Program-made: the position numbers and the translations under genes
DNA from: an uncultured Pseudomonadota bacterium
Lineage (GTDB): Bacteria > Pseudomonadota > Gammaproteobacteria > Burkholderiales > Nitrosomonadaceae
DNA: 6,960 nt
Assembly: GCA_903957805.1 (NCBI GenBank)
Contig: CAJBQQ010000275.1
Location: 1-6,960, forward strand
Reading direction: 5' to 3'
The notes under the pieces: model-generated
What the model was told of the DNA's origin: nothing
The model's database searches: none
Seen by the model: the letters and a program-made list of their open reading frames with translations, nothing else
Shown: positions 1 through 5,242 of the stretch, one piece after another
Position numbering within the stretch: position 1 is the stretch's first letter
How the letters are laid out: each line of letters begins with the position of its first letter

Positions 1-1
1 C

Positions 2-1351
2 AATCTTCTCAAACCAATACTCAATACTGGCCAACTCAAATGTATCGGCGCCACTACTTATAGTGAGTATCGTGGAATTTTTGAGAAGGATCATGCTCTG
101 TCGAGACGTTTCCAGAAGGTTGATGTGCCTGAGCCCAGCGTAGAAGAAACTATAGCCATCCTGCGCGGACTGAAGTCCCGTTATGAGACATATCATGGGG
201 TTAAATACACGGCCATAGCACTCTCCACCGCGGCGGAGTTATCAGCACGCTTCATCAATGACCGACACTTGCCAGACAAAGCGATTGATGTGATCGACGA
301 AGCAGGCGCAGCCCAGCGTATCCTACCCAAATCAAAGCAACGCAAAATTATTAGTAAGCATGAAATCGAAGACATCATAGCGAAGGTCGCCCGCATTCCA
401 CCTCAGAGTGTCTCCAGTGACGATCGGAACACACTGAAAACACTCGAACGTGATTTGAAGGCTGTCGTCTTCGGCCAAGATAAAGCTATCCATGCGCTCA
501 CAGCAGCGATCAAAATGGCCCGTAGCGGACTGGGTAGTCCACAAAAACCAGTCGGATCATTTCTCTTTTCCGGCCCTACTGGCGTCGGGAAAACAGAGGT
601 AGCACGGCAACTTGCCTATGCATTAGGTATTCAACTGCACCGCTTTGATATGTCTGAGTACATGGAACGGCATGCGGTCTCACGACTGATCGGTGCGCCA
701 CCCGGCTATGTCGGTTTTGACCAGGGTGGCCTGCTCACCGAGGCCATCACTAAACAGCCCTATGCTGTGCTGCTACTGGATGAGATTGAGAAGGCCCATC
801 CAGACATTTTTAGCATCCTGCTTCAGGTGATGGATCATGGCACCCTAACCGACAACAATGGTCGCAAAGCAGATTTCCGTAATGTGATCATCATCATGAC
901 CACGAATGCTGGAGCAGAATCACTCGCCAAGACTTCAATCGGCTTTACCAAATCGGCGCAAGCTGGTGACGAAATGGCCGACATCAAGCGCATGTTTACG
1001 CCGGAATTCCGCAACCGACTCGATGCAATTATCTCCTTCTCAGCGCTGGACCGAGAGGTAATTCTGCGTGTAGTTGATAAATTCCTGATGCAACTGGAAT
1101 CTCAACTGCATGAAAAGAAAGTGGAGGCTGTCTTCACCGATGAACTAAAGTACTATCTGGCAAAAGATGGTTTTGATCCGCTGATGGGTGCGCGGCCGAT
1201 GGCAAGGCTAATCCAAGATACCATTCGAAGCGCTTTGGCGGATGAACTACTGTTCGGTCGTCTCGCCAACGGCGGCCGTGTGACAGTGGACATGGGTACC
1301 GATGGCAAGGTGAAGCTGCAGTTTGAAGAGGAACCCTCCCCCGTCGTATAG
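2..1351 (+). CDS. clpA: ATP-dependent Clp protease ATP-binding subunit ClpA (C-terminal part; start lies outside the window)
   Basis: ClpA is the AAA+ unfoldase that feeds substrates into the ClpP peptidase in the cytoplasm. The frame is open from base 2, giving 449 visible residues of a family usually near 750. The window opens late in the first AAA domain: a GATTYSEYR stretch, then the LSRRFQ arginine-finger region. The second AAA domain is complete. It has Walker A GPTGVGKT (572-595), Walker B LLLDEIEKAHPD with DEIE at 779-790, the pore-loop region GAPPGYVGFDQGG, sensor 1 TTNAG, the FTPEFRNRLD arginine finger, and sensor 2 GARPMARLIQ. The ClpP-docking tripeptide reads IGF (938-946). Over this stretch it follows the E. 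coli ClpA domain order with no gap or frameshift. An internal GTG at 125 is not a real start, because conserved ClpA sequence continues upstream of it. ClpS, which often precedes clpA, would lie outside the window. Confidence 0.97.
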   Translation, partial: NLLKPILNTGQLKCIGATTYSEYRGIFEKDHALSRRFQKVDVPEPSVEETIAILRGLKSRYETYHGVKYTAIALSTAAELSARFINDRHLPDKAIDVIDEAGAAQRILPKSKQRKIISKHEIEDIIAKVARIPPQSVSSDDRNTLKTLERDLKAVVFGQDKAIHALTAAIKMARSGLGSPQKPVGSFLFSGPTGVGKTEVARQLAYALGIQLHRFDMSEYMERHAVSRLIGAPPGYVGFDQGGLLTEAITKQPYAVLLLDEIEKAHPDIFSILLQVMDHGTLTDNNGRKADFRNVIIIMTTNAGAESLAKTSIGFTKSAQAGDEMADIKRMFTPEFRNRLDAIISFSALDREVILRVVDKFLMQLESQLHEKKVEAVFTDELKYYLAKDGFDPLMGARPMARLIQDTIRSALADELLFGRLANGGRVTVDMGTDGKVKLQFEEEPSPVV

Positions 1352-1370
1352 CGCTTGCCGCTCAGCAAAG

Positions 1371-1414
1371 TGAGGAATAAAAAAGGCGCATATCAGCGCC
1401 TTTTTTATTCCTCA
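1371..1414. terminator. Bidirectional intrinsic terminator between convergent clpA and the dodecin gene
   Basis: Bases 1371-1389 and 1396-1414 form a perfect 19-bp inverted repeat around a 6-base loop. The GC core GGCGC/GCGCC is flanked by an A run on the left and a T run on the right, so either strand yields a GC stem followed by a U tract. It starts 20 bases after the clpA stop and ends 16 bases before the dodecin stop. That is the expected place for one terminator shared by two converging genes. Confidence 0.93.
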
Positions 1415-1429
1415 TTCCAGCTACCTACC

Positions 1430-1651
1430 TTACTTACCCTTTGCTTCGTACTTGAAAGACAAACTTACTCGGGCCCGATAGCGAGTCACTTTGTCTTTCT
1501 GGATCACCATATCGAGCTTCATAATCTCAGCAACTCTTAGATCACGCAGCGTCTTTGAAGCAGTCTTGACCGCATTCTTAGCCGCATCTTCCCAAGATAC
1601 CTTGCTGGTCCCAACTATCTCTGTTATCCGATAAATACTTTCCTCTGCCAT
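1430..1651 (-). CDS. Dodecin family protein
   Basis: Dodecins are small proteins of about 70 residues that form hollow dodecamers. The characterised ones bind flavins and are thought to store or buffer them in the cytoplasm. This 73-residue product shows the family pattern: an N-terminal beta strand (YRITEIVGTS), one helix beginning SWEDAAKNAV and running through SKTLRDLR, then two beta strands ending YRARVSLSFKYE. The ATG is preceded by a strong ribosome site, AAGGAG, at a 5-base spacing. By my alignment from memory, the tryptophan that stacks on flavin in well-studied dodecins (the W of an LDWFEV-type segment) is Val40 here, in LRVAEI. The ligand is therefore uncertain. The gene runs toward clpA and lies 120 bases downstream of the secretin-like gene on the same strand, with no convincing promoter or terminator in the gap. 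Confidence 0.93.
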   Translation of the reverse strand: MAEESIYRITEIVGTSKVSWEDAAKNAVKTASKTLRDLRVAEIMKLDMVIQKDKVTRYRARVSLSFKYEAKGK

Positions 1652-1656
1652 GATCT

Positions 1657-1662
1657 CTCCTT
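1657..1662 (-). promoter_or_regulatory. Ribosome binding site of the dodecin gene
   Basis: Read on the minus strand this is AAGGAG, followed by 5 bases and then the ATG at 1651. It is the strongest Shine-Dalgarno match in the window and fixes the dodecin start. Confidence 0.8.
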
Positions 1663-1771
1663 GTTTTGGGTTAGTTGCTGCAGTACTGACAAATCAGCCC
1701 ATTCACTTTCAGCTATCATTTTCAGTCTATGGCTAATCTCACTAAATTACAAACAAGCCAGCCTAAGCCGC

Positions 1772-2632
1772 TTAATGTGCTTCCTCTACCTTGACCAATA
1801 CCTTGCGCTGCTGGCCATTCATCGTAATGCTGCGAGAATTGTTAACCTGTTCAGCTCGCCCTTGCCCCACACCACCGATCTCAATCCATTCGCCCATCCT
1901 GCCAGAAACAACCGTAGCCATCTGCTGAATATCAATACTGCTAGGGTTTTGTACGCTGGGCCTATCCCGCTGCGGGCTAATTTCTAGCATCACTTGTTTA
2001 CCATAGGCACGGGGCAATACGCTAAAACCAGTGACAGCATCCCGCATCTGCGTATTCTCCACCACTCTCATGTCTCCTTGCGGCGAATAAATCAGGCCCC
2101 TCGCAGGCAGTGGTAACGACTGCCCGCTCCGGATGAAGGCACGATTCCCTTCCAGGACCTGTACCCGCTGAGTATTACGATCGCTCTCCAGTGAACGACT
2201 GCTGATCGTGCGCGCACTCTGTCTGCTAGATCGCTTCTGACCTCCTCCTGCCACACGGCCAGAGTCGTCTCCAGTGATGGTGATACGTCCACCCGCTCCA
2301 CTAGCACCTTCTAAATTACCGCGTAGATGCTCTTCAGTGGCACGGTCTACATCCTGCTTCACGGTTACAATCAGGAGACGCGGCGCAGCATCAATTTCAG
2401 TCAGTAACCGTTTAATTTCCTCTAGATTGATCACCGTGGTTCGCACGATGAGCTGACCCTGCAGACCGCTGATCACCCCCTGCTTGTCAAGAAATGGCTG
2501 CAGTATCGGTATAATTTCTTCACTGCTTCGGTGCTGCAACGGAATCACTTCTGTAACTGTCTGCCCGCTTGCTGCGAAAGTCGAGAACAGTAGCAAGCCG
2601 CACAAGCTAGTCGTAGCAAAAATTTGTCTCAT
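1772..2632 (-). CDS. Exported NolW/secretin_N-like protein lacking a full secretin channel
   Basis: From the preferred ATG at 2632 the product has 286 residues. A signal peptide (MRQIFATTSLCGLLLFSTFAAS) ends near residue 22. Residues about 25-95 match the short secretin N-domain type (NolW/Secretin_N): VIPLQHRSSEEIIPILQPFL, a QLIVRTT strand, then NLEEIKRLLTEIDAAPRLLIVTV. A Gly/Ser/Arg-rich linker follows (about 105-150). The C-terminal part (about 155-286) resembles pieces of the secretin beta region: RVQVLEGNRAFIRSGQSLPLP, TGFSVLPRAYGKQVMLEISP and VVSGRMGEWIEIGG. It is much shorter than a pore-forming secretin and shows no recognisable gate or C-terminal channel segment. An alternative ATG at 2683 overlaps the upstream TPR stop as ATGA and adds 17 residues. 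I prefer 2632 because it has AGGAG at 8 bases and leaves a normal signal peptide. The domain family is fairly sure; the function is unknown. Confidence 0.85.
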   Translation of the reverse strand: MRQIFATTSLCGLLLFSTFAASGQTVTEVIPLQHRSSEEIIPILQPFLDKQGVISGLQGQLIVRTTVINLEEIKRLLTEIDAAPRLLIVTVKQDVDRATEEHLRGNLEGASGAGGRITITGDDSGRVAGGGQKRSSRQSARTISSRSLESDRNTQRVQVLEGNRAFIRSGQSLPLPARGLIYSPQGDMRVVENTQMRDAVTGFSVLPRAYGKQVMLEISPQRDRPSVQNPSSIDIQQMATVVSGRMGEWIEIGGVGQGRAEQVNNSRSITMNGQQRKVLVKVEEAH

Positions 2633-2640
2633 GCCCGCCG

Positions 2641-2645
2641 CTCCT
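2641..2645 (-). promoter_or_regulatory. Ribosome binding site favouring the 2632 start of the secretin-like gene
   Basis: AGGAG on the minus strand, 8 bases before the ATG at 2632. It competes with a GGAG at 2693-2696, 9 bases before the ATG at 2683. The stronger site and the signal peptide support 2632, but both starts may be used. Confidence 0.6.
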
Positions 2646-2679
2646 CTCTGCAAGAAGTACTCCTGTCTCATCTTTAAGC

Positions 2680-3876
2680 TCATCGCTTCAAGCTCCGAAT
2701 GATTAATGCTCGCTGCTCCAATAACTCTGCTTCTGCTTTCCTGTCAGTCTTGCGATAGAGCGTTGCCCTATTCTCCAGGCTTGTTGCCACATCGGGGTGG
2801 CTCGGTCCGAGGGCCTTTTCCCAGATTGCCAGCGAACGGGTGTACAGCGGCTCAGCCTGATCATATTTACCTTGCGCATCATATAACAGCGCAAGATTGT
2901 TTAAGCTCGTAGCAACTTCGGGATGATAGGGACTCAGAGTCTTCTCCCAGATCGCACGCGAGCGTTTATACAGCAACTCGGCCTGCTCGTATTTGCCTTG
3001 GGCACGGTAAAGCTCCGCCAGGTTATTGAGGCTCGTCGCTAGATCAGGATGGTCGGGATCGAGCGCATTCTCTCCGATTTCCAGTGCACGCTTGTAGAGC
3101 GGTTCGGCCTGCTCATATTTACCTTGGGCATAGTACAACGCTGCAAGATTGTTCAGACTGTGGGTTATATCAGGATGATTAGGACTTAAGACCTTCTCCC
3201 AAATTGCCAGTGCACGCTGATAAAGTGGCTCGGCCTGAGCATGGCGGCCTTGAGAATAGTACAGCGATGCTAAATTGTTGAGACCTCTCGCCACGTCAGG
3301 GTGATTCGATCCGAGAGTCTTCTCCCAAATCTCCAATGACCGCTGGTAAAGCGGCTCAGCCTGTGAGTACAACCCCTGAGAATCGTACACCATTGCCAGA
3401 CTATTCATGCTCGTGGCAACTAAAGGATGGTCCGAGCTAAAGATCTTCTCCGTGACCGCCAGTGCACGCCTGAAGAATGCCCCCGCTTGCTCCTCCTGAC
3501 CTTGTGCAAGATATGACTCTGCCAGATTATTTAGACTCGCCGCCACTAAGGGATGCTCTGGACCAAGCGCCCTCTCCCTGATTATCAGCGCACGTGCGTG
3601 CAGTGACCTTGCGAGCTCATTCTGACCCTGAGCTCGATACAGTTCGGCAAGGTTGTTAAGGCTCATGGCCACATCAAGATGATCCGGTCCGCCGGCCTTC
3701 TCAGCTACCTGCAAAGCTCTCCTTGCGGTGGCAACGGCCTGGTCATAATGACCCTGTCGGTATAAAGACATGACTTCGCCATTGAGCTTCTTCCATTCTT
3801 TCCCTTGAGCATGAGTGGACAAGCTTATCGGGAGAATAAGTAGAAAAGCTACCAGTCCAGATATCACCCTTCTCAT
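2680..3876 (-). CDS. Exported tetratricopeptide repeat protein, kinesin-light-chain type
   Basis: From the ATG at 3876 the product has 398 residues. It begins with a classic signal peptide (MRRVISGLVAFLLILPISLS, then THAQ, cleavage likely after THA), so it probably works in the periplasm. The rest is almost wholly TPR. After a first degenerate unit come eight units in exact 42-residue register, each built like HPDVATSLNNLAxLYxAQGKYxQAEPLYxRALxIWEKxLGP. This is the TPR_10/TPR_12 pattern. Such arrays form a superhelical scaffold for protein binding and have no catalytic residues. The same frame stays open to an ATG at 3999, adding 41 residues with no recognisable domain. Neither start has a good Shine-Dalgarno site; I prefer 3876 because of the signal peptide. 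The stop overlaps a possible ATG of the next gene (ATGA), which suggests co-translation with the secretin-like protein. The partner bound is unknown. Confidence 0.9.
   Translation of the reverse strand: MRRVISGLVAFLLILPISLSTHAQGKEWKKLNGEVMSLYRQGHYDQAVATARRALQVAEKAGGPDHLDVAMSLNNLAELYRAQGQNELARSLHARALIIRERALGPEHPLVAASLNNLAESYLAQGQEEQAGAFFRRALAVTEKIFSSDHPLVATSMNSLAMVYDSQGLYSQAEPLYQRSLEIWEKTLGSNHPDVARGLNNLASLYYSQGRHAQAEPLYQRALAIWEKVLSPNHPDITHSLNNLAALYYAQGKYEQAEPLYKRALEIGENALDPDHPDLATSLNNLAELYRAQGKYEQAELLYKRSRAIWEKTLSPYHPEVATSLNNLALLYDAQGKYDQAEPLYTRSLAIWEKALGPSHPDVATSLENRATLYRKTDRKAEAELLEQRALIIRSLKR
2683..3681 (-). repeat. Eight tandem 126-bp coding repeats (42-residue TPR units)
   Basis: In-frame units begin at His codons spaced exactly 126 bases apart, reading down from 3681 (H-L/P-x-V/D motifs). 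The last unit is three residues short. Similarity is also visible in the DNA: blocks resembling tcggcctgctcatatttacc recur at the same phase near 2852, 2979, 3105 and 3231. No unit boundary is broken by an insertion or deletion. Confidence 0.9.
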
Positions 3877-4135
3877 GGCGAACTGATACTGAGAAAGAAG
3901 CGCGTGCCCCGTCGCGGATGAGTATGTATAGAGGCCTATCCGCCACACCTCAAGAATTCTTACCGCTATGATTAGTCGTTTATTATTTCCAATATTCATA
4001 AAGCTTCAACTCATGAGTAGTATGTGCGGCCAGAAGCTCCATAACTTTATGGGTAGTATCATACCGCGACCAAACTATTCCCCCTGAATTTGTCCCTCAT
4101 TTTCAACAGCTGACACCAGGTTACCCAGATTCTTA

Positions 4136-4163
4136 TTGATAACTATTATCATTCGTATATAAT
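4136..4163 (+). promoter_or_regulatory. Sigma70 promoter of the iron-transport operon
   Basis: The -35 is TTGATA (4136-4141, five of six consensus bases). A 16-base spacer follows, then a perfect -10, TATAAT (4158-4163). Transcription should begin near 4170, giving a leader of about 40 bases before the coding start. The promoter is strong by sequence, so expression probably depends on repression by the overlapping Fur box. Confidence 0.8.
4137..4151. promoter_or_regulatory. Fur box (iron-responsive operator)
   Basis: TGATAACTATTATCA matches the 7-1-7 Fur consensus TGATAATNATTATCA at 13 of 14 defined positions, and contains the perfect arms TGATAA and TTATCA. Extended to 4138-4156 it agrees with the classic 19-bp Fur box at about 14 positions. 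It overlaps the -35 hexamer and fills the spacer, so Fur with Fe(II) bound would be expected to exclude RNA polymerase. It sits directly upstream of a ferric-iron transporter, which fits. Confidence 0.82.
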
Positions 4164-4205
4164 CAAATCGCAGGCGCACCCTTGATTTTGTTGTTAATTT
4201 GATCC

Positions 4206-4209
4206 GGAG
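4206..4209 (+). promoter_or_regulatory. Ribosome binding site of the Fe(III)-binding protein gene
   Basis: GGAG lies only 3 bases before the ATG at 4213 but 9 bases before the in-frame ATG at 4219. The spacing suggests that the second ATG may be the main start. The product would differ by two residues, both in the signal peptide. Confidence 0.55.
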
Positions 4210-4212
4210 TAA

Positions 4213-5232
4213 ATGAAAATGCCGAGACCGCTCTTAGGCCGTTATCTTGTAGCAATACTTGGTTGCGCCGCGCTGCTTGGCGCTAATTACGTCCATGCTG
4301 AACAGGTGGTGGTCTATTCTGCGCGTATTGAACAACTCATCAAACCGATGTTTGATGTTTTTACCAAAGACACCGGCATTGCGGTGAAGTTCATCACCGA
4401 TAATGAAGGTGCCTTACTTGCACGCCTCAAGGCGGAAGGAAAGAATACACCAGCCGACATGCTCATTACGGTTGATGCAGGTAATCTGTGGGAGGCTGCA
4501 CGCGAGGGGCTTCTGAAACCAATAGAATCGAAGACGCTTGATGCCAATATCCCGACCCACCTACGCGACCCTCAAAAACAATGGTTCGGTCTTTCAGTAC
4601 GCGCCCGTACCATGGTCTACAACACTCATAAAGTAAAACCCGGAGAGCTTTCCAGCTACGAGGATTTGGCCGAACCAAAGTGGAAAGGACGCCTATGTCT
4701 GCGCTCATCCAAGAAGGTGTATAACCAATCTCTGGTCGCGATGATGATTGCCGAGCACGGAGAAGCCAAGGCAGAGCAGATTGTGAAGGGGTGGGTCGCA
4801 AATCTCGCCACTGACCCATTGTCAGACGACACTCGTGCGATGGAGTTCGTCGCGGCTGGAAAATGTGACGTGACACTGGTCAATTCCTATTATTTTGGTC
4901 GCCTATTGGCAAAGAGCCCCTCCTCACCATTAGCAATTTTTTGGCCTAACCAATCCAGTAATGGTGTCCATGTTAATGTTTCTGGAGCAGGCATCACCAA
5001 ACATGCCAAGAACGAATCAGCAGCAATTAAACTGCTGGAATTCTTGTCAATGGATAAGGCACAAAACCTTTATGCCGAGGTGAATATGGAGTATCCGGCC
5101 AACCCTAAGATCAAGCCTGATGAAGTGGTCTCGGCATGGGGCAGTTTCAAGCAGAACACGATAAATGTAGCTACCGCTGGTGAACTGCAGGCAGCGGCAG
5201 TCAAGTTGATGGATCGGGCCGGCTACCGCTAA
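4213..5232 (+). CDS. fbpA: Periplasmic Fe(III)-binding protein of an iron ABC transporter (FbpA/AfuA/FutA type)
   Basis: This is the substrate-binding component that captures ferric iron in the periplasm and delivers it to the permease. The 339 residues fit the family length. A signal peptide (about 1-29) ends in ANYVHA before EQVVVYSAR, the usual first strand of the mature protein. Family marks in order are VYSAR (34-38), PADMLITVDAGNLWEA (80-95), SVRARTMVYN (128-137), LCLRSSKKVYNQSL (161-174), the tyrosine pair NSYYFGRLL (Tyr226-Tyr227), SGAGITKHAKN (257-267) and MEYPANPKI (292-300). In characterised relatives the twin tyrosines bind the iron directly. Cys162 and Cys218 could pair as a disulfide, a feature I associate with the FutA branch. 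Expression is probably repressed by Fur through the operator at 4137-4151. The permease gene starts 10 bases after the stop. Iron specificity is inferred from the family and the Fur box. Confidence 0.93.
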   Translation: MKMPRPLLGRYLVAILGCAALLGANYVHAEQVVVYSARIEQLIKPMFDVFTKDTGIAVKFITDNEGALLARLKAEGKNTPADMLITVDAGNLWEAAREGLLKPIESKTLDANIPTHLRDPQKQWFGLSVRARTMVYNTHKVKPGELSSYEDLAEPKWKGRLCLRSSKKVYNQSLVAMMIAEHGEAKAEQIVKGWVANLATDPLSDDTRAMEFVAAGKCDVTLVNSYYFGRLLAKSPSSPLAIFWPNQSSNGVHVNVSGAGITKHAKNESAAIKLLEFLSMDKAQNLYAEVNMEYPANPKIKPDEVVSAWGSFKQNTINVATAGELQAAAVKLMDRAGYR

Positions 5233-5242
5233 GGCAGCGAAG

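Larger units (their letters stand above)
3877..4212. other. Divergent control region between the TPR gene and the iron operon
   Basis: If the TPR gene starts at 3876, this stretch of 336 bases has no gene. Its right end holds the Fur-overlapped promoter of the iron operon. Bases 4039-4052 carry a small inverted repeat (CCATAA, two bases, TTATGG), and 4057-4063 lie in a GTATCATAC palindrome. On the minus strand 4058-4063 reads TATGAT, a possible -10 for the TPR gene, but no good -35 is seen at the right distance. Bases 3877-3999 are open in the TPR frame and may be an N-terminal extension. Confidence 0.55.

Noticed and set aside
125..1351. clpA starting at the GTG at 125
   Set aside because: The frame upstream to base 2 encodes conserved ClpA sequence (GATTYSEYR and LSRRFQ), so the gene simply enters from the left edge.
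1663..1771. Promoter for dodecin or terminator for the secretin-like gene
   Set aside because: TTGTTT and CATAGA pair only at a 19-base spacing with poor matches, and the imperfect stem around AGCC/GGCT has no T run. Neither is convincing.
1661..1987. Plus-strand frame of 108 codons across the dodecin upstream gap and the end of the secretin-like gene
   Set aside because: Non-ATG start, no ribosome site, no recognisable domain, and it lies mostly antisense to a gene with clear family features.
2600..2632. Lipoprotein signal in the secretin-like protein (Cys in TSLCGLL)
   Set aside because: The residues before the Cys do not fit a lipobox, and the hydrophobic core comes after it. An ordinary signal peptide fits better.
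4058..4086. Minus-strand sigma70 promoter for the TPR gene (TATGAT at 4058-4063)
   Set aside because: No acceptable -35 at 15-19 bases; the sequence there is C/G rich. Kept only as a remark in the control-region entry.
4466..4876. Minus-strand frame of 136 codons inside the Fe(III)-binding protein gene
   Set aside because: Antisense shadow of a well-supported gene, with no recognisable domain and an unlikely composition.
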